Assembly (NCBI GenBank): GCA_050246875.1
Contig: JBFWVF010000008.1
Location: 186,001-250,000, forward strand
DNA: 64,000 bases
Direction of reading: 5' to 3'
Source: SHWB01 sp050246875
GTDB lineage: Bacteria; Pseudomonadota; Alphaproteobacteria; UBA6615
How positions within the stretch are numbered: position 1 is the stretch's first letter; the number at the start of each line of letters is the position of its first letter. A model generated the notes under the pieces. It did no database searches. It was not told where the DNA came from and saw only the letters and a program-made list of their open reading frames with translations. Positions 17,601 through 26,465 of the stretch are shown here, piece after piece. Made by a program: the position numbers and the translations under genes.

Positions 17601-18806
17601 ATGTTCGAGCCTTCGCTGAAGGTCCGCGAACTGCGGGCCCGTCTCGAATCCTTCATGGACGAGCACATCTATCCCAACGAGGAGCGCTTCTTCCGCGAGG
17701 CGACCGAGGGCGGGCCGTGGTCGGCGCCGGCGATCATCGAGGAACTGAAACCCATGGCGCGCGCGGCCGGGCTCTGGAACCTGTTCCTGCCCGACAGCGA
17801 CTACGGCGCCGGCCTCGGCAATTTCGACTACGCCCATCTGTGCGAGGTCATGGGGCGCTCGCATCTCGCACCGGAGGTGTTCAACTGCGCGGCGCCGGAC
17901 ACCGGCAACATAGAGGTGCTGGTCCGTTACGGCACGCCGGCGCAGCGCAAGGAATGGCTGGAGCCCCTGCTCGACGGGAAGATCCGCTCGTCCTTCGCCA
18001 TGACCGAGCCCGCCGTCGCCTCGTCCGACGCGACTAACATCGAAAGCTCTATCCGCCGCGACGGCGACCATTACGTCATCAACGGCCGCAAGTGGTTCAC
18101 CTCCGGCGCCACGCACCCGCATTGCCGCATCCTGATCTTCATGGGCAAGACCGATGCGGACAATCCGGACCGCTACCGCCAGCAGTCGATGATCCTGATA
18201 CCGCTGCAGACGCCTGGCGTAACGGTCGAGCGCGCGCTGCCGGTGTTCGGCTACGAGGGCGTGTTCGACAAGCCGGCGGAAGTGGCGTTCGACAACGTGC
18301 GCGTGCCGGCGTCCAACATGCTGCTGGGCGAGGGGCGCGGCTTCGAGATCGCGCAGGGCCGCCTCGGGCCCGGCCGCATCCACCACTGCATGCGGCTGAT
18401 CGGCATGGCCGAGCGCGCGCTGGAGCGCATGTGCCGCCGTGCCGAGGCGCGCGTCGCCTTCGGCCGTCCGGTGGCCGATCAGACGGTGACGCAGGAGCGC
18501 ATCGCCGAGGCGCGCATCATGATCGAGCAGTCGCGCCTGCTGACGCTCAAGGCCGCCTGGATGATGGATACGGTCGGCAACAAGGCGGCCCGCGCCGAGA
18601 TCGCCATGATCAAGGTCGCGGTGCCTAACATGGCCTGTCAGGTGATCGACTGGGCCATCCAGGTCCATGGCGGCGGCGGCGTGACCAACGATTTCGGCCT
18701 CGCGTCCGCCTATGCGTATGCCCGCGTCCTGCGGCTGGCGGACGGTCCCGACGAGGTCCACCGCAACCAGCTCGCCCGGATGGAACTACGCCGTCACCGC
18801 AACTGA
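17601..18806 (+). CDS. Acyl-CoA dehydrogenase
   Basis: The 401-residue protein has the full acyl-CoA dehydrogenase fold: FAD-binding FAMTEPAVASSDATN in the middle, the RKWFTSGATHP strand, and the C-terminal VHGGGGVTNDF plus RLADGPDEVHR that mark the ACAD10/ACAD11-like branch. It should introduce a 2,3 double bond into an acyl-CoA, passing electrons to ETF. It begins 9 bp after the LLM oxidoreductase gene and forms the end of that plus-strand unit, converging with thioredoxin. Chain-length preference is not evident. Confidence 0.92.
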   Translation: MFEPSLKVRELRARLESFMDEHIYPNEERFFREATEGGPWSAPAIIEELKPMARAAGLWNLFLPDSDYGAGLGNFDYAHLCEVMGRSHLAPEVFNCAAPDTGNIEVLVRYGTPAQRKEWLEPLLDGKIRSSFAMTEPAVASSDATNIESSIRRDGDHYVINGRKWFTSGATHPHCRILIFMGKTDADNPDRYRQQSMILIPLQTPGVTVERALPVFGYEGVFDKPAEVAFDNVRVPASNMLLGEGRGFEIAQGRLGPGRIHHCMRLIGMAERALERMCRRAEARVAFGRPVADQTVTQERIAEARIMIEQSRLLTLKAAWMMDTVGNKAARAEIAMIKVAVPNMACQVIDWAIQVHGGGGVTNDFGLASAYAYARVLRLADGPDEVHRNQLARMELRRHRN

Positions 18807-18840
18807 CGGCGACCCCTCCCCGGTCAGCCCGGAGTACGGC

Positions 18841-19170
18841 TCACGCGTGCTCCTCGATCGCCTTCTTGAGCACCTGGCGGCGATCGACGCCGGTGCGCGT
18901 GTCGACGACCTTGCCGTCCTTGAAGAACAGCAGCGTCGGCATGCCGCGCACGCCGTAGCGGTCCATCAGGCCGGGGTTCTCGTCGGCATTGACGGTGGTG
19001 ATGGCGACGCCGGCGGGCAGTTCGGGCACGAGCTGCTCCAGCACGCGCGAGAGTTGCTTGCAGGGGATGCAGGTGACCGACCAGAAATCGACCACCGTCA
19101 GCCCCGGCCGCTGCACGACGGCGGCGTCGAAACTCGCCTCGTCGACGGGGGTGAATGCCTCGGACGCCAT
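18841..19170 (-). CDS. Thioredoxin family protein with TCIPC active site
   Basis: A 109-residue cytoplasmic thioredoxin fold. The active-site dithiol is C34 and C37, with cis-proline P78 in RGMPTL. The loop reads FWSVTCIPC, where classical thioredoxins have WCGPC, so the tryptophan and glycine that tune the redox potential are replaced by threonine and isoleucine. Disulfide reductase activity is likely, but with altered redox or substrate properties. It lies 107 bp downstream of the molybdopterin-subunit gene on the same strand, separated from it by a hairpin. Confidence 0.88.
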   Translation of the reverse strand: MASEAFTPVDEASFDAAVVQRPGLTVVDFWSVTCIPCKQLSRVLEQLVPELPAGVAITTVNADENPGLMDRYGVRGMPTLLFFKDGKVVDTRTGVDRRQVLKKAIEEHA

Positions 19171-19221
19171 GGCTGCGCCGCTCCCGGAAAGTTGCGTCTC
19201 GGCGTCAACATGACAGGGGCA

Positions 19222-19243
19222 GCGGCGGGCGACAACCCGCCGC
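19222..19243 (-). terminator. Hairpin at the end of the ten-gene catabolic operon
   Basis: An 8-bp perfect stem (19222-19229 with 19236-19243, six-base loop) lies between the CoxL-like gene and the thioredoxin gene. No U-tract follows on the minus strand, so termination is only suggested. Confidence 0.35.
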
Positions 19244-19277
19244 AGCCGTCATGGCAGTCGTGCAGCCGGGGCGCAGG

Positions 19278-21590
19278 TCAGACGGCCGCCAGCGCCTTCC
19301 AGACGTTCAGCGGTGTCGCCGGCATGGCCACGTCGCGGACTCCCAGCGGCGCCAGCGCGTCGACGACGGCGTTCATCACCGTCGGCGTCGCCGCCACCGT
19401 ACCGCCCTCGCCGACGCCCTTGGCGCCGATCGGGTTGGTCGTGCTCGGCACTGGGTTGAAGTCGACGGCGACGTTGACCGTGGTGTCGGCTCGCGGCATC
19501 GCATAGTCCATCAGCGTGCCGGACAGGAGCTGTCCGGTTCCGTCGTCATGGGCGACGTTCTCGAACAGCGCCTGGCCAACGCCCTGCGCCACGCCGCCGT
19601 GAATCTGGCCGACGGCGAGGAGCGGGTTCATCACCGTGCCGATATCGTCGACCACCGTGTAGCGGTCGAGCGTCACGGCACCGGTATCGGTGTCCACCTC
19701 GACCTCGCAGATGTGGCAGCCATTGGGAAAGCTCGGCATCGGCGACCAGAACGCGCCCGCGCCCTGCAGCCCCATGCCGAGATCGCCGGGGATGCCCATC
19801 GGCGCGAACGAGCGCTGCGCCACCGCCGTGATCGGCATGGTCTTGTCGGTGCCGGCCACGACGAAGCTGCCGTCGCGGAACTCGATGTCGGCCGCGTCGG
19901 CTTCCATGAAATGCGCCGCGAAGCGCTTGCCGCGGGCGATCACGTCGTCGGCCGCGGCGCGCAGGGCGCTGCCGCCGACCATCATGCTGCGCGACGCGTA
20001 GGTTCCGCGCCCGATAGCCACTTCGTCCGTGTCGGCCTGGGTGAGCCGGATGTTCTCGAACGGCACGCCCAGCCACTCCGACACCATCTGGGAAAAGACG
20101 GTCTCGTGTCCCTGGCCGTGCGACAGCAGGCCCGAAATGATCGTCAGCATGCCGCTCGGGTCGAAGCGCAACTCCATGCGCTCGTTGAAGATGCCGGTGT
20201 TGTCGACGTAGTAGACGATGCCCCGGCCGCGCCGCCTTCCGGCCGCCTCGCTCGCCTTGTGCCGCGCCTCGTAGCCGGGCCAGTCCGACAGCGCCATCGC
20301 CTTGTCGAGGCCGTTGGAATACTGGCCGGTGTCGTAGACCCAGCCAGTGTGGGTCTTGAACGGGAAGCGGTCCGGCCTGATGAAATTGCGCCGCCGCAAC
20401 TCGGCGCGATCGATGCCCGTCGCGCGCGCCGCCACATCGATCAGCCGCTCGATGATGTAGACCGCCTCCGGCCGGCCGGCGCCGCGGTAAGGCACGGTCG
20501 GTGTCGTGTTGGAGAACACGGCGGAGTTCGTCACCGAAACCGCCGGGATGTCGTACACCGTCTGCGCCAGCCGCAGGGCGAAGATCACCGGAATCGCGCC
20601 GGCACCCTCCACATAGGCCCCGACGTTGTGAAGCGCGGTCCAGCGCAGGGCGAGGAAGCGGCCATCCTTGTCGAGCGCCATCTCGGCATCGACGTGCTGG
20701 TCGCGTCCCTGATCGTCGCCCATCAGCGCCTCGGCGCGCGTCGAGATCCACTTGACCGGGCGGCGCAGGCGGCCGGCGGCCCAGGTGACGACCGCCTCCT
20801 CGGGGTAGACGAGGCCCTTCATGCCGAACCCGCCGCCGACGTCGCGCGCGACGACCCGGAACCGGCTCTCGGGCAGATGGAAGATCTGGTGCGCCAGGCC
20901 TTGGCGGATGCCGTGCACGTTCTGCGTGCTGGTGTAGAGGACGTAGCGGTCCGTCCCGGCCTCATAGTCGCCGATGCAGCCGCGCGGCTCCATCGTCGTC
21001 GCGGTCAGCCGGTTGTTGAACAGGGAAATCCGCGCGACGTGATGGGCGGACGCGAACGCGGCGTCGGCCGCGGCCTTGTTCCCCATCGGCAGGGTGAAGC
21101 AGATATTGTTCTTCGCTTCCTCGTAGAGCGCCGGGGCGCCCGGCTTCACCGCGTCGCTGGCACGGACGACCGCCGGCAGCGGGGCGTAGTCGATGGCGAC
21201 GAGGTCGACGGCGTCGCGCGCCTGCGCCTCGGTGGCGGCGATGATGACCGCGACGCGCTCGCCGACGAAGCGGGCACGCCCGACCGCCAGCGGAAAGTGC
21301 TTGGTGCGATGGCCCTTCGGGCCGCCCTGATCCTCCGGCATCGCCTCGGCAACGATGGGACCGAGGTGATCGCCAACGTAGTCCTCGCCCGTCAGGACGG
21401 CCACGACCCCGGGCGCCGCCAGGGCGGCGGAAGAATCGATCGACCGTATCTCGGCATGGGCATGCGGCGAGAAGACGAAGACCGCGTGCAGCATCCCGGT
21501 CAGCGTGATGTCGTCGACGTAGCGCCCGCGTCCCGTGAGGAAACGCGGGTCCTCCTTCCGCGGAACCGGCTGCCCAACCCCGAACTGCAT
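19278..21590 (-). CDS. Xanthine dehydrogenase family molybdopterin-binding subunit (CoxL-like)
   Basis: A 770-residue molybdenum hydroxylase large subunit. It starts with the VGQPVPRKEDPRFLTGRG segment of CoxL-type proteins, contains the cofactor-binding GGGFGMKG and PYRGAGRPEA loops, and ends with the catalytic glutamate E728 in GVGEGG. It lacks the selenosulfur-copper loop (AYRCSFR) of true CO dehydrogenase, so it belongs to the broad form II group hydroxylating heterocycles, aldehydes or aromatic CoA esters. The FAD and 2Fe-2S subunits that such enzymes need are not in this window. It is the last gene of the catabolic run, 103 bp after the SDR. Confidence 0.9.
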   Translation of the reverse strand: MQFGVGQPVPRKEDPRFLTGRGRYVDDITLTGMLHAVFVFSPHAHAEIRSIDSSAALAAPGVVAVLTGEDYVGDHLGPIVAEAMPEDQGGPKGHRTKHFPLAVGRARFVGERVAVIIAATEAQARDAVDLVAIDYAPLPAVVRASDAVKPGAPALYEEAKNNICFTLPMGNKAAADAAFASAHHVARISLFNNRLTATTMEPRGCIGDYEAGTDRYVLYTSTQNVHGIRQGLAHQIFHLPESRFRVVARDVGGGFGMKGLVYPEEAVVTWAAGRLRRPVKWISTRAEALMGDDQGRDQHVDAEMALDKDGRFLALRWTALHNVGAYVEGAGAIPVIFALRLAQTVYDIPAVSVTNSAVFSNTTPTVPYRGAGRPEAVYIIERLIDVAARATGIDRAELRRRNFIRPDRFPFKTHTGWVYDTGQYSNGLDKAMALSDWPGYEARHKASEAAGRRRGRGIVYYVDNTGIFNERMELRFDPSGMLTIISGLLSHGQGHETVFSQMVSEWLGVPFENIRLTQADTDEVAIGRGTYASRSMMVGGSALRAAADDVIARGKRFAAHFMEADAADIEFRDGSFVVAGTDKTMPITAVAQRSFAPMGIPGDLGMGLQGAGAFWSPMPSFPNGCHICEVEVDTDTGAVTLDRYTVVDDIGTVMNPLLAVGQIHGGVAQGVGQALFENVAHDDGTGQLLSGTLMDYAMPRADTTVNVAVDFNPVPSTTNPIGAKGVGEGGTVAATPTVMNAVVDALAPLGVRDVAMPATPLNVWKALAAV

Positions 21591-21693
21591 CGCCCTGCCC
21601 TCCCCTGCCAGCCCTTGCCGGACCGGAGCGGCAAGCTTCAGCCGGTCCCGGCGTCCGGGTCAACCACGCCGGGGATGGGCACCGTGGGCGTCG

Positions 21694-22545
21694 CTAGAGC
21701 ATGGCGGCCCCGCCGCTCGCGCCGAGGTGCTGCCCGGTCACGTAGGCGGCTTCCGGCGCCCCGAAGAAGGCAACGGCTGCAGCCACTTCCGAAGGATGGG
21801 CGGCGCGCCCGATGCCGAAGCCTCGGCCGCCGCCCATGCGCTTCATGTCCTCGAAGAAGGCCGGCGGCGTCCAGGTCGGATCGCGGAACGACGGCGGCAT
21901 CGGAACCGGATTGCCGTCGGCCTCGGACTCGATCATGGCCGGTGAGACGCAGTTGACGGTGACGCCGAGATGGGCGACCTCTCCGGCAAGCGTCGCCGTC
22001 AGGCCGATCATCGACCCCTTGCCGACGCCGGCGAGCAGGGTGTGGTACGGCACGCCCGTGCGCCACGCCTCGCCGCCGATGTTGACGATGCGCCCGTACT
22101 TGCGGTCGATCATGTGCGGCAACACGGCCTTGCAGCAACGCAGCGTATTCCACACGTTCCACGCCACCGCCTGCTGCATCAGCTCCTCGGTGAAGTCGAC
22201 GAGCTTGAGGCGGATCAGCGCGGCGGCGTTGTTGACCAGCGTGTCGAGCTGGCCGAACTCGGCGATGGTGCGCTTGACCACGTCGTCGGCGACGCCTTCC
22301 TTGCTGAGGTCGCCGGTGAAGTACAGGAAGGGCTGCCCCGTCTCCTCGCGCAACTGCTCCGCCGCCAGCTTGACGCGGTCGGCCTGCACGTCGGCGACGG
22401 CGACCTTCGCCCCCTCCTCCGCCAAGCGGCGCGCGATGACGCGGCCGAGGCCCTGTGCGGCCCCCGTGACGAGGGCCACGCGGCCCTCGTAACGCTTGGC
22501 GTGCGTCGCCACCGCGTAGGGCAGCGTCTTCAGTTCCTGTGCCAT
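21694..22545 (-). CDS. SDR family oxidoreductase with degenerate active site
   Basis: The 283-residue Rossmann protein has an intact cofactor turn (TGAAQGLGR), the NNAA motif and the usual C-terminal TGQHLGASGG. The active site is unusual: the strand that normally ends in the catalytic serine reads VNIGGEA, and four residues before the conserved lysine (GVGKGSM) there is alanine instead of tyrosine. By context it could be a dihydrodiol dehydrogenase acting after the Rieske dioxygenase, but the missing residues make standard SDR chemistry doubtful. It is 31 bp downstream of the FAH-family gene. Confidence 0.85.
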   Translation of the reverse strand: MAQELKTLPYAVATHAKRYEGRVALVTGAAQGLGRVIARRLAEEGAKVAVADVQADRVKLAAEQLREETGQPFLYFTGDLSKEGVADDVVKRTIAEFGQLDTLVNNAAALIRLKLVDFTEELMQQAVAWNVWNTLRCCKAVLPHMIDRKYGRIVNIGGEAWRTGVPYHTLLAGVGKGSMIGLTATLAGEVAHLGVTVNCVSPAMIESEADGNPVPMPPSFRDPTWTPPAFFEDMKRMGGGRGFGIGRAAHPSEVAAAVAFFGAPEAAYVTGQHLGASGGAAML

Positions 22546-22576
22546 GGACTTGTTCCCTCGCTCGCCGGACGCGTGC

Positions 22577-23512
22577 CTATGCCGTCTTCGGACGGTGACG
22601 CTTCACCGCCTCGGGATTGGTCGAGTCATCGCCCATGTAGACGCCACGCTCCCACTTGCGCTTCAGCGGGTCGACGACATCGAGCCCCATCTTGCCGACG
22701 CCGACGATCTCGATCTCGACGTGCTCGCCATCCTGCAGGGCGCCAAGGCCCTCATGGTTGGTTCCGCAGGCGATCACGTCGCCGGAATTGAGCGTCATAA
22801 TGGTCGAGGCGAATTCGATCAGCTCCGGGACACGGTGCTCCATGTCGTCGGTGTTGTAGTTGTGACGAAGCTGGCCGTCGTTCCAGAAGCGGACATGCAT
22901 GTCGTTCGGGTTGGCCACCTCGTCGGCGGTGAGGATGCAGGGGCCGATCGGCGCGAAGGTGTCGAACGACTTGCCGAGCCAGCTTCCGGCCTTCCAGGTC
23001 TTGCGGCCCTCGCCGCGCGCCGACACGTCGATCATGCAGGTGTAGCCGAAGACGGCCTTCTTCCAGTCGGCCTGCTTCACCATCTTCGACGGCCCCTTGA
23101 TGACGAGCGCCAGTTCCGCCTCGTGCATGAAGATCCACGGCTCCGTGAATTCGGGCAGGCGGATGGTGTCGCCGGGACCGACGACGGCTTCAGGGTTCTT
23201 GAGGAACATGTTGAGCTCGCGCGGCTCCCGCTGGGCGTGTTCCCAGTAGTTGGCGATGCAGGCGAGAATCTTGCCCGGGCGCGGCAGCGGCGGACGCAGG
23301 CGGACACGCTCCATCGGCAGCGCCTCGCCGGTCTTCGCCAGCCCTTCGAGCGTCGGCTTCAGGCGATCGAAGTCGTCGATGACGTTCTGCATCGTCTCCT
23401 GTGGCGTGTGCCCCTTCCGCACGACGGCGGCGATGCCGACCACGCCGCGATCGGTCCACACGCCGGGCAGCACGTCCCCGCTGCCACCGGCCTGATAGTT
23501 CACGAGCTTCAC
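22577..23512 (-). CDS. Fumarylacetoacetate hydrolase family protein
   Basis: A 311-residue FAH-fold protein. The metal ligands are E131 and E133 in MHEAELALVI and D162 in CMIDVSAR, and the CGTNHEGLG loop closes the site. The family covers hydrolases, hydratases and decarboxylases acting on 2-oxo/2-hydroxy dienoic acids formed by aromatic ring cleavage, which fits its place beside an extradiol dioxygenase. The start is a GTG at 23512 with GGAGGA eight bases upstream; the frame is open further but that region overlaps the permease gene. The gap to the permease is 17 bp. Confidence 0.9.
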   Translation of the reverse strand: MKLVNYQAGGSGDVLPGVWTDRGVVGIAAVVRKGHTPQETMQNVIDDFDRLKPTLEGLAKTGEALPMERVRLRPPLPRPGKILACIANYWEHAQREPRELNMFLKNPEAVVGPGDTIRLPEFTEPWIFMHEAELALVIKGPSKMVKQADWKKAVFGYTCMIDVSARGEGRKTWKAGSWLGKSFDTFAPIGPCILTADEVANPNDMHVRFWNDGQLRHNYNTDDMEHRVPELIEFASTIMTLNSGDVIACGTNHEGLGALQDGEHVEIEIVGVGKMGLDVVDPLKRKWERGVYMGDDSTNPEAVKRHRPKTA

Positions 23513-23529
23513 GAGCCAATCCTCCGCAC

Positions 23530-25287
23530 CTAGAACGAGCGCGCCCTTGCGAGCCCAAAGCGGTACAGCACGACCGCGCCGCCGCCGATGAAGATGAGCG
23601 TCAGCGTCGCCAGCGCGGTCGCCTGACCGAGCTGCGCCAGCTTGTAGTAGAGGAACGGTCCGAGCATGTCCTGCTGGCCGAACAGCATCGGGATGGTGAA
23701 TTCCCGCGCCGCGATGATGAACAGGAGCATCCAGGTCATGAAGAGGCCCGGCACCATCAGCGGCAGGACGATGCGGAACAGCGTCTGCCGCGGCGTGGCG
23801 CCGGAAGCGAGTGAGGACTCCTCCAGCTCGCGGCCGATCTGCGTCATCGTCGCACGGTGCAGGCGGTAGGAAACCGCCGTGCGGTACGAGTAGGTCAGCA
23901 CCAAGACCCAGATCGTGCCGTAAACCGGATTGGGGACCGTCAGGTAGAAGACCAGCAGGGCCACGGCGGCGATAACGGCGGGCACCGCGATCGACGACGA
24001 CGCCAGCAGATCGAGGACGATCCGCAGCATCGATTTCGAGCGCACGACGACCCAGGCGACGATCGCCGTCACGCAGGTCACGAGGGTCGCCGAGCCGATG
24101 CCGACCATCACTGTGTTGAGCACCACGTCGCCAAGGCGCGGGTCGGCAAACAGCGCGCGGTAGCTGTCGAACGTCAGCGTGCGGATGCTCTCCGCGTTGA
24201 TCGCCACATAAGTGTGGTGAAGACTGGTCCAGGCCAGGATGAAGAACGGAAAGAACACCTGAAGCGCTAGGTAGAGAACGACTGGCGTCAGCGCGACCCA
24301 GCGCCAGCGCCCGAGCGGCAGCGGCCGCGGCCGGAACCCCTTCCCGGAGATCGTCGCGAAGCGCTCCGCCCGCGCGGTGAGGCGCTGGTAGCCGATGAAC
24401 ATGGCGTAGGCGATGCATAGGTAGAACATCGCCAGCGCCAGAACATGGCCCCATTCCGGGATGCCCGTCGACGGATTGAGCATCCGGTAGGCCTCGAGGC
24501 TGATGACGCGCACGCCCGCGCCGATACCGAGCAGGATCGGCACGTCGATGCCCTCGATGGCGAAGATCATCGTCACGATGGTCGTCGCCAGCAGGGCCGG
24601 GCGCAGCACCGGCAGCGTGACATGGCGCATGGTGCGCCAGAAGCCGGCGCCCGACGTGAAGCTCGCCTCCTCCAGCCCCGGATCAAGATTGGTGACCGAC
24701 GTGACGGTCAGCAGATAGGTCAGCGGCGCGATGCTCATGCCCTGGACGATGATCATGCCGCCCAGAGTGAACGGATTGATCGGGCCCGGCGCATCGAGCC
24801 ACCAGAAGACGTTGCGCAGGATGATGTTGATGTACCCGGCGTCCGGGTTGAGCAGCAGCATCCACGAGATGGCGCCGATCACCGGCGGCATCAGGATCGG
24901 AAACAGCATCATCACGAAGATGACGCGGCGGAACGGCAGATCGGTACGCCCGACCAGCCATCCGATTGTCACGCCGAAACCAAGGGCCACCGACACCGCG
25001 CCGAGCGCATAAAGGCCGGTATCGTGGAAGGTGACGCTGAACTCCTCGCTGGTGAAGACTTCGATGTAGTTCTGGATCGTCCAGAAGGTCTTGGGCTCGA
25101 ATGGCAGGTAGTCGAACGGACCGCGCAGCGACCCCAGCACCACCATCGCCACCGGCGCGCCGACCAGCAGCAGCAGCATGGCGCAGGCAAGAATGGGAAT
25201 GACGTTGTGGCGCGCACGATCTGCGAGCGCCGCGATGCGCGGGCCGATAACCGGCCCGCGCATCGTTACAGCCTGTTCGACGGCCAC
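23530..25287 (-). CDS. ABC transporter permease, FbpB type (two fused domains)
   Basis: The 585-residue inner-membrane protein contains about twelve transmembrane helices in two homologous halves, each with an EAA coupling loop (EEASFTSGAGFWRTMRHVTL in the first half and EESSLASGATPRQTLFRIVL in the second). This fused arrangement is characteristic of Fe(III)/putrescine/phosphonate-type permeases. It starts with GTG at 25287 after AAGGGGG. With the binding protein and ATPase upstream it makes a full importer embedded among ring-cleavage genes, so its cargo is more likely the aromatic substrate than iron. Confidence 0.92.
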   Translation of the reverse strand: MAVEQAVTMRGPVIGPRIAALADRARHNVIPILACAMLLLLVGAPVAMVVLGSLRGPFDYLPFEPKTFWTIQNYIEVFTSEEFSVTFHDTGLYALGAVSVALGFGVTIGWLVGRTDLPFRRVIFVMMLFPILMPPVIGAISWMLLLNPDAGYINIILRNVFWWLDAPGPINPFTLGGMIIVQGMSIAPLTYLLTVTSVTNLDPGLEEASFTSGAGFWRTMRHVTLPVLRPALLATTIVTMIFAIEGIDVPILLGIGAGVRVISLEAYRMLNPSTGIPEWGHVLALAMFYLCIAYAMFIGYQRLTARAERFATISGKGFRPRPLPLGRWRWVALTPVVLYLALQVFFPFFILAWTSLHHTYVAINAESIRTLTFDSYRALFADPRLGDVVLNTVMVGIGSATLVTCVTAIVAWVVVRSKSMLRIVLDLLASSSIAVPAVIAAVALLVFYLTVPNPVYGTIWVLVLTYSYRTAVSYRLHRATMTQIGRELEESSLASGATPRQTLFRIVLPLMVPGLFMTWMLLFIIAAREFTIPMLFGQQDMLGPFLYYKLAQLGQATALATLTLIFIGGGAVVLYRFGLARARSF

Positions 25288-25296
25288 GCTACCCCC

Positions 25297-26412
25297 TTAT
25301 GCGAGGCCGAGGGCCTTGCGCAGGCGACCATTGATGCCGGCGCGCTCGAGGTAGTTTTCGCGCGTCTCCCAGGCGACATCGATGTTGTTCTTCTTGATGT
25401 GCTCGCCGAGGAAGCGCTCGCCGCGCCCCCAGCTCGCATAGAACTTGTCCCACATCAGCCCCTGCGCCTCGTCGGTCTGCATCCACAGGCTGAGCAACGC
25501 GCCGGCATTGGGGCTGCGGGCCTTTTTCAGCACCGCCACCTGCGCGGCAACACCGCCCATGTGCTGCGTGCCGTAGGTGTCGACGTCCGCACCCTGACGG
25601 CGGTTGTTCTCGATATCGGAGAACGAGCCGAACAGGTGCAGCGGCTTGGTGCCCTGCGTCACCAGCGCCAGCGACGACGGCAGCGTGCCCGTGATGACGA
25701 GCTGCTGGTCTTCCTTCAGCTTGTTGACCCAGGCGACGGCGCCGTCGAAATCCTTGGTTGCCCAGACCCACCACGCGAGGTGGGCGGTAAGCTGGAAGTC
25801 GTTGGTGACGATCTGGCCCTTCCACTTGGGATCGAGGAAGTCGGCGTTGGTCTTGGGAAGCTGGTCCCGGCCGAGCTTCTTCGGGTTGTAGGCGTGCAGC
25901 AGAAGGAAGTGGAAGGTCTGCACCGCGCCCTTGAAGCCGATGCGGTCGTCGGGAATGCCCATCGCCTTCCAGTCGACCGAGGTGTCGAACACCTCGCGCT
26001 CGTCGAGCGCCTTGCCCTGCAGGAAGGACCCCTCGAACACGTCGGCCGACGGGCCGCGGGAGATTTCGGCGAGCACGCGCGCGGCACCCGCCGTCGGGTC
26101 GTACGGCTCCATCTTGAACTCGATGCCCGGGAACCGCTTGGTGAAGGTCGGGTTGAGGGCGTCGTACAGCTCCTTGCGGTTGCCGTAGTAGATCACCTGC
26201 GTCTCACCGGCGGCCTTGGTCTTGGCGTACAGCTCCGCGAGCTTCGGATCGAGGCCGGGCACGTCGGCCCGGATGTTGCTCGCGGTCTGCGCGAAGACCT
26301 TCATCGGACGACTCGCTGCGAGCATCGCGCCGGCGGCGAGGCCACCGACGACGACGTGGCGGCGATTCAGCTTCAGTCCGGTCTGGCGGTCGCTTCCCTT
26401 ACGCTTGCTCAT
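25297..26412 (-). CDS. ABC transporter substrate-binding protein (Tat-exported)
   Basis: A 371-residue periplasmic binding protein. Its leader contains a twin-arginine motif (LNRRHVVVG) followed by a hydrophobic stretch and AQTA, indicating Tat export. The mature part has the class II fold of extracellular solute-binding family 1 (VIYYGNRKELYDAL, FTKRFPGIEFKMEP), the group including FbpA and the phosphonate-binding PhnS type. The iron-binding tyrosine pair of FbpA is not obvious. ATG 26412 follows GGGGAGGAC. It lies 53 bp after the ATPase gene and 9 bp before the permease. Confidence 0.9.
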   Translation of the reverse strand: MSKRKGSDRQTGLKLNRRHVVVGGLAAGAMLAASRPMKVFAQTASNIRADVPGLDPKLAELYAKTKAAGETQVIYYGNRKELYDALNPTFTKRFPGIEFKMEPYDPTAGAARVLAEISRGPSADVFEGSFLQGKALDEREVFDTSVDWKAMGIPDDRIGFKGAVQTFHFLLLHAYNPKKLGRDQLPKTNADFLDPKWKGQIVTNDFQLTAHLAWWVWATKDFDGAVAWVNKLKEDQQLVITGTLPSSLALVTQGTKPLHLFGSFSDIENNRRQGADVDTYGTQHMGGVAAQVAVLKKARSPNAGALLSLWMQTDEAQGLMWDKFYASWGRGERFLGEHIKKNNIDVAWETRENYLERAGINGRLRKALGLA

Positions 26413-26465
26413 GACGTCCTCCCCTTCGCGGCGCCGGTGCCGCCTGCTGTTTATCGGTTCTTCCG

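Noticed and set aside
16266..18761. Minus-strand open frame of 831 codons
   Set aside because: It is antisense to the LLM oxidoreductase and acyl-CoA dehydrogenase, both of which have complete family motifs. The antisense translation is Arg/Gly/Ala/His-rich without domains, as expected from high-GC third positions.
19155..21956. Plus-strand open frame of 933 codons
   Set aside because: It is the mirror of the CoxL-like gene; the translation is low-complexity Arg/His/Gly with no motif.
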